From IMG/VR virus record IMGVR_UViG_3300025879_002033, positions 1 through 33,444 of that record: a stretch of 33,444 nt of DNA; one strand, given 5' to 3'. This stretch comes from a virus. The position numbers were made by a program, and so were the translations under genes. This document shows, piece after piece, positions 23,535 through 31,101 of the stretch (positions are counted from its first letter, which is position 1; each line of letters opens with the position of its first letter). The notes beneath the pieces are model-generated. The model did no database searches, was not told where the DNA came from, and worked only from the letters and a program-made list of their open reading frames with translations.

Positions 23535-25543
23535 TGGCTGACACAAAAATTAAATCAAGTAACCTTGCTGATTTAGCAGTTACCCACGACAAACTGCACA
23601 CTGATATGAACTTGACCAGTAAGACAGTTCAAGTTGCAGCACCAACAGCAGATTCACATCCAGCAACAAAAGATTATGTTGATACTGAAGTCGCGGGTGC
23701 ACCGGGTGTATCTTCATTCTCATATGATGCTCCAACCGAAGTACTTACAATTGCAACTGTCGACGGTGGCTTATTTACTGCTGATGTTTCTTCATTGGCA
23801 TCAGAATCATATGTTGATCAAGCTGAAGCTGATGCAATTAGTACGGCTGCAGCTGATGCAACGTCAAAAGCAAATGCAGCTCTGGCTAGTGCCAACTCTT
23901 ATACTGACGCTGAAGTGGCTGCCCTTGTTGATTCTTCGCCTTCTACATTAGATACCTTGAACGAATTGGCTGCAGCTCTTGGTGATGATCCAAGCTTTGC
24001 AACTACTACAGCAACTAATATTGGTACTAAAGCTAACAAGACTATTACAGTGTCTGCTGGCTCAGGTCTTACTGGTGGTGGAGACTTAACTGCTAACCGT
24101 ACTATCTCACACGCTGACACAAGCTCTGTCTCAAGTGTTAATGGTTCTGGTAACACCTTCATTCAAGACATTGGCTTTGACACTTATGGTCACGTAACTT
24201 CTGTTGGTACAGGTACTGTTACTGTAGGTGATGGTGCTATGACTGTTACGGCAGGTTCTGGTTTGTCAGGTGGTGGTCAACTAGGTACAGCTAACCAGAG
24301 TGGTGCTTCTAGTGTAACTGTATCACACGCTGACACATCTAGCCAAGCATCTGTGAACAACTCTAATGGCACAGTCATTCAGGACATTACGCTGGACACG
24401 TATGGTCACCTTACAGGTATTAATTCAGTTAACCTAGATGATCGTTATTACACAGAGAGTGAAGCTGATAGCCGTTTTGTTAATGCCTCTGGTGATACCC
24501 TTACAGGCACCCTCAATTATCGCATGTTGAGCGGCCAAGGGACATCAAACTACGACACAGCAGGTGATTCTTCTGGATTTAGCGTGTTTTACGGGGCAAG
24601 CGCCGCTACAAACAAACCGTCTGGCGTAGATCACGCAGTTGCAACCTTTTCTTTTAGTGGCGCTTGGCAGACTCAGATTGCTATGGACTGGCGTACTAAC
24701 AAAGCATACCTACGCACACAAGAAAATGGTACTTGGAAAGGCTGGAACCAGTTTTTCACAGATGGCTACCACCCTAACGCTGACAAATGGACTACCGCTA
24801 GAACGCTGTCACTCTCTGGTGACGCATCAGGTTCTACATCTTGGGATGGCTCTGGTAATGCTTCTATTAGTGTTACTGTAGCGGATGATAGTCACAGTCA
24901 TAGCAACTACCTAAGAAGTGATGCTAATGATAGCCTTGTACCTAGCGGCTGGGCATCACCAATGACCCATGCTGCACTAAACATAGGTTACAGTGGTAGT
25001 GGTGAAACCAGAGCTATAGACATTGACGGTGGCTGGGCTCCTGGTGAAAATAAGTGTATTTCATTTACTCACGGTTCTAATGCCGATAATATAGTTGGGC
25101 AGTTTAGAGTTAAGTATGATAGCCCAGGATCACGTATGCAATTTGGTAGGTTGTATCATGCTGGTGATAGCTCTATTTACCCGATGGAGTTGGTATCTAC
25201 CTCAACTACGGCTGCAGACTTATATATAAGTGGCAACGGCGTATTTGCCGGGGATGTTACAACAAACTCTGACGTTCGATTAAAGTCAAACATCAACACT
25301 ATTACAAATGCAGTGGATACTGTTAAGTCTCTTCGTGGTACATCATATATAAAAGATGATAAGCCAAACATTGGTCTAATTGCTCAAGAAGTCGAAGAAG
25401 TAATGCCATTCATGGTCAGGACAGCTTCTGATGAAATGGGAACCAAATCAGTCAATTACCAAAACATGGTTGCGCTTTTAATTGAAGCAATCAAAGAGCA
25501 GCAAGTTCAGATTGACGAGCTTAAAGCGCAACTTAACAGCTAA
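23534..25543 (+). CDS. Tail fibre with C-terminal peptidase S74 (intramolecular chaperone) domain
   Basis: This 669-residue fibre starts with a module (LADLAVTHDKLHTDM, ~10-25) shared with the fibre at 31102. It has a helical Ala-rich segment (~95-130), a DTLNELAAALGDDPSF module (~139-155) and repeated SHADTSS..SVN..G...IQDI..DTYGH units (~190-290). DDRYYTESEADSRF (~305) and SHSHSNYLRSD (~455) follow, then receptor-side domains. The last ~92 residues are a peptidase S74 chaperone: S579-D-V-R-L-K584 provides the Ser-Lys dyad in the SDxRLK form, followed by IGLIAQEVEEVMP and a coiled-coil end. This domain drives trimer folding and then cleaves itself off. It is the best-defined long fibre in the window. 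Confidence 0.88.
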   Translation: MADTKIKSSNLADLAVTHDKLHTDMNLTSKTVQVAAPTADSHPATKDYVDTEVAGAPGVSSFSYDAPTEVLTIATVDGGLFTADVSSLASESYVDQAEADAISTAAADATSKANAALASANSYTDAEVAALVDSSPSTLDTLNELAAALGDDPSFATTTATNIGTKANKTITVSAGSGLTGGGDLTANRTISHADTSSVSSVNGSGNTFIQDIGFDTYGHVTSVGTGTVTVGDGAMTVTAGSGLSGGGQLGTANQSGASSVTVSHADTSSQASVNNSNGTVIQDITLDTYGHLTGINSVNLDDRYYTESEADSRFVNASGDTLTGTLNYRMLSGQGTSNYDTAGDSSGFSVFYGASAATNKPSGVDHAVATFSFSGAWQTQIAMDWRTNKAYLRTQENGTWKGWNQFFTDGYHPNADKWTTARTLSLSGDASGSTSWDGSGNASISVTVADDSHSHSNYLRSDANDSLVPSGWASPMTHAALNIGYSGSGETRAIDIDGGWAPGENKCISFTHGSNADNIVGQFRVKYDSPGSRMQFGRLYHAGDSSIYPMELVSTSTTAADLYISGNGVFAGDVTTNSDVRLKSNINTITNAVDTVKSLRGTSYIKDDKPNIGLIAQEVEEVMPFMVRTASDEMGTKSVNYQNMVALLIEAIKEQQVQIDELKAQLNS

Positions 25544-25561
25544 TAGTGGGAGTACACGAAG

Positions 25562-25819
25562 ATGGCGATTAAGGTAAACGGCACAGAGGTTATCAGCAAC
25601 TCTCGTGCCCTAAACAACATTGCATCTGTTGATGCTACTACAACTACGTCCATAACAGCAGGTGGCGTAGGTGGTTCTGCTACCTCTATATCTCATTCAA
25701 CCTCTGAACCTACGGCAAATATAGCAGTTGGCTCGTGTTACTATGACAGTACAGAAGGCGCAAAGGGAACCCTCTACATATATGATGGTTCTGAGTGGGG
25801 CGGCAAAGCTCTAGGATAA
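25562..25819 (+). CDS. Short stand-alone fibre N-terminal module (85 residues)
   Basis: This 85-residue protein is nearly identical in layout to the first ~85 residues of the adjacent gene at 25848: MAIKVNGTEVI..SR.L.NI.S.DATT...ITA.GVGG, then SCYYDS...LYIYDGSEWG. It stops right after the WGGKALG segment. It is therefore a free-standing copy of a fibre attachment and tryptophan-containing module, either a small virion protein in its own right or the stub of a fibre whose distal part has been lost or replaced. It has a GGGAG ribosome site 12 bases before its start and lies 28 bases before its paralogue. Confidence 0.72.
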   Translation: MAIKVNGTEVISNSRALNNIASVDATTTTSITAGGVGGSATSISHSTSEPTANIAVGSCYYDSTEGAKGTLYIYDGSEWGGKALG

Positions 25820-25847
25820 TAGTTAATAGTTCGAAAGGAGAACGAAG

Positions 25848-26906
25848 ATGGCTATACGAGTAAGCGGTACACAAGTAATTGGTAGCGGCCGCCAATTAAC
25901 AAACATTACATCCATTGATACAGCTACTGCGAATGCCATTACGGCTGCGGGAGTAGGGGGTGCGGCAGACTCTTTTAGAGTGCTAACTACTGCGCCCTCA
26001 AGCCCTTCTGTTGGAGATTGTTACTACAACTCTAGTGACTCTCATCTTTACATTTGGGATGGTTCTGAGTGGGGTGATCTAGACTTTACCAGTATACAGG
26101 TGAACACAGTCAGTGGCGACCAAGTATTTGCAGGTTCTGGGTCAGGTACATGGAACGTACCTGCTGGTGTTTACAAAATTTCTGTCGTTTGCGTAGGCCA
26201 AGGGGGAACACAGAGCGGTAATTATATAGCAGGACATGGTGGCGGCGGTTTATGTTGGAAAAACATAGACGTAACACCTAATCAGACTTTCTACTATGAC
26301 GCCCCAGCGTCCGTTAGTGGGTCTACTACTGCTACTACTTTTTCAGGCAATGGCGTAAATATGGTAGCAAATGCAGGAACCGTAGCTACTAGCGTCAGCA
26401 GTCCTGGCGCCGGGGGCACTTATTCTGGCGGAGACGGCGGTGGTAACGGCGGCAATGGTGGAACTGGTTTTGCCAGCAACCCCTACGGTGGCGGTGGTGG
26501 CGGAGGCGCAGGAGGTTACGCAGGTAATGGCGGCGTTGGCGGTAATGGCACTGGGTATAGCTCATCGCCCGGTGCTAATGGAGATGGCGGTGCCGGTGGT
26601 GGCGGAGGCGGTGGCTTCGATAACCGTTCTGGTCAGGGTTATGTGTATTCGGGTGGCGGCGGTGGCGTAGGTCTTTACGGCCAAGGCAATAATGGTAGTG
26701 GTGGTTTTGGTAGTGGAAACTACAGCTCTGCCGGTGCTGGTGGACATGGGTCAGATCTACCGCCTTATACTAATTATGGCGGTGGCAACGCTGGCGGCTA
26801 TTTTCAAAACAGTCCCTCCAACATGGAAAGAACTGGGGCAATCCGAATTGTTTGGAGGATTAACAGTACCAATGCCTTCCCAAGCTCAGATGTTGGCCCG
26901 GTTTAA
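25848..26906 (+). CDS. Glycine-rich tail-fibre adhesin
   Basis: This 352-residue protein has the same N-terminal module as the preceding small gene (1-~80). A short beta domain follows (FAGSGSGTWNVPAGVYKISVVCVGQGG, ~100-125), and then from ~125 to ~335 an extreme glycine-rich region with runs such as GGGGGGAGGYAGNGG and GGAGGGGGGGFDN. It ends TGAIRIVWR plus a short tail. Polyglycine-sandwich domains of this kind form the receptor-binding tip of T4-like adhesins (gp38 of S16/T2-type phages) and of many marine phage fibres, where loops between Gly-runs are hypervariable. The gene is visibly more GC-rich than its neighbours, because of Gly codons. AAAGGAG precedes its start. A tail-assembly chaperone follows 10 bases later. 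Confidence 0.82.
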   Translation: MAIRVSGTQVIGSGRQLTNITSIDTATANAITAAGVGGAADSFRVLTTAPSSPSVGDCYYNSSDSHLYIWDGSEWGDLDFTSIQVNTVSGDQVFAGSGSGTWNVPAGVYKISVVCVGQGGTQSGNYIAGHGGGGLCWKNIDVTPNQTFYYDAPASVSGSTTATTFSGNGVNMVANAGTVATSVSSPGAGGTYSGGDGGGNGGNGGTGFASNPYGGGGGGGAGGYAGNGGVGGNGTGYSSSPGANGDGGAGGGGGGGFDNRSGQGYVYSGGGGGVGLYGQGNNGSGGFGSGNYSSAGAGGHGSDLPPYTNYGGGNAGGYFQNSPSNMERTGAIRIVWRINSTNAFPSSDVGPV

Positions 26907-26916
26907 GGAGATTACT

Positions 26917-27138
26917 ATGCACTTAACTATTGCAGTACGAGACAACTTAACAAGCCAGACTGAAGTCAGAGACTTTAGAAATGGACTGCTCCTTGAAACA
27001 GATCAGTGGGCTACTCTTGATCGACCTGATTATATTACTATGACAGCAGAGCAGACAGCATATCGCCAAGCCCTTCGTGACATCACAGATCAGGCTGGCT
27101 TTCCACACGACATTACATGGCCCACGAAGCCTGAGTAA
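26917..27138 (+). CDS. Tail-fibre assembly chaperone-like protein
   Basis: The gene starts at 26917, where AAGGAG lies 6 bases upstream, not at the longer in-frame extension from 26692, which is a shadow of the Gly-rich gene. The 73-residue product matches the Phage_tail_APC type: RDFRNGLLLETDQWATLDRPDY, then TAYRQALRDITDQAGFP and a C-terminal WPTKPE. These small proteins help fold or attach tail fibres. It directly follows the Gly-rich adhesin and is likely specific for it. A second family member lies at 32680. Confidence 0.82.
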   Translation: MHLTIAVRDNLTSQTEVRDFRNGLLLETDQWATLDRPDYITMTAEQTAYRQALRDITDQAGFPHDITWPTKPE

Positions 27139-27157
27139 ACAAAATACAAGTGGAGTA

Positions 27158-27199
27158 ATGATGAAGAAGAATATTATGTGTAAGGACTTACAGTCCTAG
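27158..27199 (+). CDS. Possible leader peptide ORF (MMKKNIMCKDLQS)
   Basis: A 13-codon ORF (or 12 from the second ATG at 27161) has GGAG at 27152-27155 and ends with TAG at 27197-27199, inside the base of the hairpin at 27183-27197. A ribosome reading it would prevent that hairpin from forming, as in translation-coupled attenuation. The peptide may be a chance ORF. Confidence 0.3.
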   Translation: MMKKNIMCKDLQS

Positions 27200-27207
27200 A
27201 GTTTTTT
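27183..27207 (+). terminator. Small hairpin with T-run (possible terminator)
   Basis: AGGACT (27183-27188) pairs with AGTCCT (27192-27197) over a 3-base loop, followed by AGAG and TTTTTT (27202-27207). The stem is short (6 bp), so strength is uncertain. Confidence 0.5.
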
Positions 27208-27227
27208 AAATCTAGCTTCCTAAAACA

Positions 27228-27235
27228 TATAAATA
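27228..27235 (+). promoter_or_regulatory. T4-type late promoter, TATAAATA
   Basis: An exact TATAAATA lies 36 bases before the ATG at 27272. Its last base is the first base of the terminator stem at 27235, so transcripts that start near 27241-27242 lack most of the left arm. Confidence 0.75.
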
Positions 27236-27271
27236 GTCCTATAGAAACCAAACATCTGTAGGACTTTTTTT
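27235..27271 (+). terminator. Rho-independent terminator abutting the next start codon
   Basis: AGTCCTATAGA (27235-27245) pairs with TCTGTAGGACT (27255-27265) as an 11-bp stem with one G-U pair and a 9-base loop, followed by a T-run to 27271 immediately before ATG. The right arm contains TAGGAC, the only ribosome-site-like sequence for the gene at 27272. Confidence 0.75.
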
Positions 27272-28477
27272 ATGGCATCAACCAAAGCAACGGAACTCGC
27301 CCAGTTATCGCGTAAGCTCACGTACAACGAGGGCACGGACGTCGCTGCGATTGACGGCGACGGTAGTATCCTTACAACTGGTGACAATACAGATCAGCTC
27401 CAAGAAGGTTTAACTAACCTTTATTATACTGACACACGAGCTCGTGGATCTTTATCTGCTGGCACTGGTATCGTATACGATTCTGTAACAGGTATCATTT
27501 CAATTGGTCAAGCTGTTGCGACGACTGATGACGTCACATTCAATTCTGTTACAACAACTTCTCTAGCCTTTGGCGCTGATGCCACCATGAGCTGGAATTC
27601 AGTTGATGGTACAGTTGATATTGCATACGGTGATGCAACTCTACAGATTGGCCAAGAACAACATTATTACGGTAAAGCGACTGAAGCCATTTCGAATGGT
27701 GATGTTGTTATGTTTGCCGGTGTCCAGGGTGATCACATCCTTATCGCAAAGGCAGATGCTACTGCAACTGGATTTGTGTCTGAGTGGGTGATTGGTGTTG
27801 CTACTGAAGACTTTGATCTTAACGATTTTGGCTATGTAACATCCTTCGGTAAAGTCCGCGGGATTGATACAAGAGGCTATACGGCCGGTGATCTACTTTG
27901 GTTAGATCCGGCAACGCCGGGTGGATTACTTACATCACCACCGACTGGCAACGTTGATCACGTTCTTGTTGCAGCTGCAACTAACTCGACTACAAATGGT
28001 ACAATCTTTGTTCGTGTCACAGTTACGCACTCATTCGACGAGCTTCCAGGATTTGATACAAGTTCAAAAACAAACGGATCTATTATTGTTTGGAATGGCA
28101 CTAACTGGGAATCAAGCTCAGACTATTATACTGTGGCTGATGCTGATTCGGCAATCGCTACAGCCATCGCGAACCTTGTTGACTCGGCTCCAGGCACACT
28201 TGACACACTTAACGAACTTGCTGCAGCATTGGGTGATGATCCAAACTTTGCGACAACAGTAACCAATAGCCTGGCAGATAAGATCGATCGCAACAACGAT
28301 ACAACCGATGATCTTTCAGAAGGCTCAACAAATCTTTATTATACAGATGCTCGAGTCTTGGCAGCTGTTGATCAAGCACATATAAATACTTTAAACATAG
28401 ATGCTGATACCGTTGATGGTAAGCATTACGACGACATCATTTCAGACGCAACCGCATTAGCGATCGCTTTAGGATAA
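27272..28477 (+). CDS. Tail-fibre-like virion protein (attachment/shaft)
   Basis: This 401-residue protein opens ASTKATELAQLSRKLTYNEGTDVAAIDGDG followed by LQEGLTNLYYTDTRAR, a fibre motif repeated at residues ~350 (LSEGSTNLYYTDARVL). Between lie a beta-rich module (~100-250; QIGQEQHYYGKATEAISNGDVVMF then GVATEDFDLNDFGYVTSFG, resembling a common phage fibre domain with G-rich loops) and a PGTLDTLNELAAALGDDPNF module (~305-325) shared with the fibre at 23534. It ends with VDGKHYDDIISDATALAIALG. There is no S74 domain or receptor-binding tip, so it may be a proximal fibre segment whose distal partner is one of the next genes. The start follows the terminator T-run directly. Confidence 0.78.
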   Translation: MASTKATELAQLSRKLTYNEGTDVAAIDGDGSILTTGDNTDQLQEGLTNLYYTDTRARGSLSAGTGIVYDSVTGIISIGQAVATTDDVTFNSVTTTSLAFGADATMSWNSVDGTVDIAYGDATLQIGQEQHYYGKATEAISNGDVVMFAGVQGDHILIAKADATATGFVSEWVIGVATEDFDLNDFGYVTSFGKVRGIDTRGYTAGDLLWLDPATPGGLLTSPPTGNVDHVLVAAATNSTTNGTIFVRVTVTHSFDELPGFDTSSKTNGSIIVWNGTNWESSSDYYTVADADSAIATAIANLVDSAPGTLDTLNELAAALGDDPNFATTVTNSLADKIDRNNDTTDDLSEGSTNLYYTDARVLAAVDQAHINTLNIDADTVDGKHYDDIISDATALAIALG

Positions 28478-28483
28478 TCAATT

Positions 28484-28819
28484 ATGGCTAACAGTTTTAA
28501 ATTAAAAACACTTGATGGTTCTGCTATTGCGGCTAATACCGAATCAACTGTTTATAACGCCCCGGCAAGTACTACAACAATCGTGCTCGGCTTAACCTTA
28601 TCAAACATCAGTAACAACACTGTATATGCATCTGTTGGTATTAATAATGCTGATGGGGATAATGTTAAGTTCTTGAGGAACATTCCTATCCCAACAGGTT
28701 CTGCCGTTGAGGTTATGTCAGGTAATAAGATTGTTCTAGAGACGGGCGATGCTATTACAGCCGAATCTGATACCGCCAACTCCCTTGACGTTGTTCTGAG
28801 TATCATGGAGCAATCATAA
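28484..28819 (+). CDS. Small beta-rich virion-associated protein
   Basis: This 111-residue protein (MANSFKLKTLDGSAIAANTESTVYNAP ... IVLGLTLSNISNNTVYASVGI ... IPIPTGSAVEVMSGNKIVLETGDAI ... LDVVLSIMEQS) has the strand pattern and wording I recognise from small conserved structural proteins of T4-like marine phages, which sit between fibre genes. It has no Cys, signal peptide or catalytic motif. It starts 6 bases after the preceding fibre and ends one base before the next, so the three genes form a coupled unit. A fibre-collar or decoration function is inferred from context. Confidence 0.75.
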   Translation: MANSFKLKTLDGSAIAANTESTVYNAPASTTTIVLGLTLSNISNNTVYASVGINNADGDNVKFLRNIPIPTGSAVEVMSGNKIVLETGDAITAESDTANSLDVVLSIMEQS

Positions 28820-28820
28820 T

Positions 28821-30788
28821 ATGGCTTATATCGGTAATTCACCTGAAAATGTTTTGCAGGCTCGTACTGCAGAATATGAATACACCGCAACGGCTGGTCA
28901 AACGGCATTCAGTGGTGTAGACAATAATGGACTAAGTTTAGATCTGTTACTTGCTAACCAGAACGAAGTTTACCTTAACGGTTCTCGTTTGGTTTCTGAT
29001 GATGACTTTACGGTATCTGGTGATACCTTGACATTAACTGTTGCTGCTGCGGCTGGTGACATCTTGGTTATCAAGACCCAGACAGAAGTCAGTAACATCG
29101 CATCTTACACCAAAGCTGAAGCAGATTCACGTTATGTGAACTACAGTGGTGATATTGTAGCTGGTGACTTGCAAATTAGTGGTACAGTATCTGCTACTGA
29201 TCTTGTTGTTGATACAGATACTTTATATGTAGATTCTACAAATGATCGTGTTGGTATTGGTACTCCTTCCCCTAGTGCAAACCTTGAGATTATTCAAAGT
29301 GGCAATAACGTAGGGCTTTTAGTTTCTGGCGGTGGTTACAACTACACAGCTAAGTTTGAGAGTTCAGACGCAGAAGCAAACATTATTATTGAAGATAGCA
29401 ACAGCACTAATAACGGTAATATGATTGGCGTTGCTACAGATGATATGTATTTTCTAACAGCTGGCGCAGAACGCATGCGCATCGACAGCAGCGGCCGGGT
29501 GAAAATCGGAACCACAAGCAACACCCCCGCTGGAGATGGTGTAGCAGGGTTTGTGTTCGGTGATAACACAGCAGGGACACCCGCGGCAGGGGTCGCTTCA
29601 TTCGCAGCAAATTCGGCGGCACCTCTACTTCTTACTCGCCTTACCAGTGATGGTAACGTCTTAGGCATTGCCGACGGAACTACTACCAGAGGTTTACTAC
29701 GAGTAGTCAGCGGCAATTTTGCTATCCAAGGCAACAACAACCTTGTTTTCTCAACAGGTGGCTCCAACACAGAACGTATGCGTATCGACAGCAGCGGTAA
29801 CTTAATTCTTAAAGCAACCTCAGATGCTGGTAACAGACTGCAAATTAACGGAGCAGACGAAACCTCTGAATTGTTAGAAATAGGCATAACATCAGGGCAT
29901 GCTCAGCTTACTGCAACACACGCATCTGGAGGCTCTAACTCAGCAGGGTTTATATTTAGAACTAGAAATGGAACTGCTGGAACTAATGAGAAGATGAGGC
30001 TTGATGCGAGCGGTAACTTGCTGGTGGGGACTACGAGCGGCTTTGGCTCTTCAGGAATAACGCTTGGCTCCAACAAGGTAATTTATGCTGCGGCTTCTTC
30101 ACAAAACGTAGCTAATTTCCAAAGATACACAACGGATGGTGAGATTGTTCGCTTTGGTAAAGACGGCTCCACTGTGGGGACTATTGGGACACTCTTTGGT
30201 GATCTTTATGTTGCAACAGGAAACACTGGTATTCGTTGCGTTGATGCAAACAGGTCTATAAGCGCATACGACAGCAATGCAGGTTCACTTGTTGATGCCG
30301 CTGTTGATCTTGGGTTTGCTACGACCCGCTTCAAAGACCTCTACCTGTCTGGCGGTGTATACCTTGGCGGCGCTGGGTCGGCTAATCATCTGGATGACTA
30401 TGAGGAGGGAGATTTCCAGCCGTATTTTTCTACAACAGGTAATAGTGGATCAATCTCTTACAGTTCCCAGCAAGGCACATATACAAAAATAGGGCGAAGA
30501 GTATTTTTCTGGTTTGATTTTACTGTATCTAGTTGGAGTGGGGCGACAGGTTCCCCACTGATAAGCTTACCATATGCTTCATCAGGTACGAGTGAAATGG
30601 GGGCGTTTACCCCGTGGGATATACATAACAACTATACAGGTTCTCGAACCCCAACTCAATGGATCAGCCAGAACTCTAGTTGGATGAGAATGTATACATG
30701 GACAGGGGATACTGCCATGGGACATAATCCATGGGCTGTGAACCAAATCGGCCGGGTTTCGGGTAGTGTAAGCTATACCTCATCTTAA
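28821..30788 (+). CDS. Mosaic tail fibre with RMRIDSSGN repeats
   Basis: This 655-residue fibre starts MAYIGNSPENVLQARTAEYEYTAT, with a T7-fibre-like N-terminal beta module (VYLNGSRLVSDDDFTVSGDTLTL, ~50-90) and TKAEADSRYVNYSGD (~95-110). The middle has VGIGTPSPSANLEI and three units of the type [AT]ERMRIDSSG or NEKMRLDASGN (~210-400), the common long-fibre repeat of marine phages. The C-terminus (LDDYEEGDFQPYF ... YTKIGRRVFFWFDF ... a Trp-rich end) is a frequent receptor-side fibre domain. The stretch at about 29460-29620 is clearly more GC-rich than the gene around it, suggesting module exchange. A hairpin follows the stop codon. Confidence 0.82.
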   Translation: MAYIGNSPENVLQARTAEYEYTATAGQTAFSGVDNNGLSLDLLLANQNEVYLNGSRLVSDDDFTVSGDTLTLTVAAAAGDILVIKTQTEVSNIASYTKAEADSRYVNYSGDIVAGDLQISGTVSATDLVVDTDTLYVDSTNDRVGIGTPSPSANLEIIQSGNNVGLLVSGGGYNYTAKFESSDAEANIIIEDSNSTNNGNMIGVATDDMYFLTAGAERMRIDSSGRVKIGTTSNTPAGDGVAGFVFGDNTAGTPAAGVASFAANSAAPLLLTRLTSDGNVLGIADGTTTRGLLRVVSGNFAIQGNNNLVFSTGGSNTERMRIDSSGNLILKATSDAGNRLQINGADETSELLEIGITSGHAQLTATHASGGSNSAGFIFRTRNGTAGTNEKMRLDASGNLLVGTTSGFGSSGITLGSNKVIYAAASSQNVANFQRYTTDGEIVRFGKDGSTVGTIGTLFGDLYVATGNTGIRCVDANRSISAYDSNAGSLVDAAVDLGFATTRFKDLYLSGGVYLGGAGSANHLDDYEEGDFQPYFSTTGNSGSISYSSQQGTYTKIGRRVFFWFDFTVSSWSGATGSPLISLPYASSGTSEMGAFTPWDIHNNYTGSRTPTQWISQNSSWMRMYTWTGDTAMGHNPWAVNQIGRVSGSVSYTSS

Positions 30789-30819
30789 CCCTGTTGGATC
30801 ACAGGGTAGTCAGTCCAAC
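30789..30819 (+). promoter_or_regulatory. Two mutually exclusive small hairpins after a fibre gene
   Basis: CCCTGT (30789-30794) can pair with ACAGGG (30801-30806), and the overlapping GTTGGA (30793-30798) with TCCAAC (30814-30819). There is no T-run, so a true terminator is unlikely. The AAGGAG ribosome site for the next gene (30825-30830) is just downstream. Confidence 0.35.
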
Positions 30820-30839
30820 CATCAAAGGAGATAAACACG

Positions 30840-31097
30840 ATGGCACTAACAGAAGAAACAGTACAAGACAAAATAGAGATCGTAGGTGACTTTAAACATG
30901 TTCAGGTGCGCACAGCCACGGTCATCAAGCGTGATGGCGTAGAGATCAGCAGATCTTTCTCACGTCATGTCGTAGCACCAGGTAATGATATTACTAACGA
31001 ATCAACCGAAGTGCAAGCAATTTGCAATGCAGTACATACTCAAGCAATCAAGGATGCTTATGCTGCACAGGTAGCAGCTCAAACTCCAGAGGAATAA
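30840..31097 (+). CDS. Small conserved phage protein (85 residues), function unknown
   Basis: This 85-residue protein (MALTEETVQDKIEIVGDFKHVQVRTATVI ... ISRSFSRHVVAPGNDITNE ... a helical Ala/Gln-rich end) matches a type of small protein that recurs between fibre genes in marine T4-like phages. A beta-strand N-terminal half (WKVQVRT-type) is followed by a C-terminal helix from ~60 to 85. No enzymatic motif is present. A clear AAGGAG lies 9 bases before the start, and the next fibre begins 4 bases after its stop. It is likely an assembly or virion accessory protein; its function is not known to me. Confidence 0.72.
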   Translation: MALTEETVQDKIEIVGDFKHVQVRTATVIKRDGVEISRSFSRHVVAPGNDITNESTEVQAICNAVHTQAIKDAYAAQVAAQTPEE

Positions 31098-31101
31098 TTA
31101 A

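Larger units (their letters stand above)
27139..27271 (+). promoter_or_regulatory. 133-bp composite control region: leader ORF, two terminator hairpins, late promoter
   Basis: This gap holds, in order, a GGAG site with a 12-13 codon ORF (27158-27199), a hairpin with T-run (27183-27207), a TATAAATA box (27228-27235) and a second, stronger hairpin with T-run (27235-27271) that runs into the next start codon. The hexamer AGGACT or its complement AGTCCT occurs four times (27183-27188, 27192-27197, 27235-27240, 27260-27265), so alternative pairings between the two hairpins are possible. Confidence 0.6.

Noticed and set aside
26400-26760. Repetitive Gly-codon sequence that looks like a DNA repeat array
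   Set aside because: It is codon-level repetition of a polyglycine adhesin, with no fixed repeat unit or spacers, so not a CRISPR or other array.
26692-26916. N-terminal extension of the tail-assembly chaperone
   Set aside because: Val-rich frame shadow of the Gly-rich adhesin; AAGGAG sits right before the ATG at 26917.
28381-28388. TATAAATA near the end of the fibre gene at 27272
   Set aside because: 95 bases from the next ATG and inside a conserved fibre module; possible but not supported by spacing.
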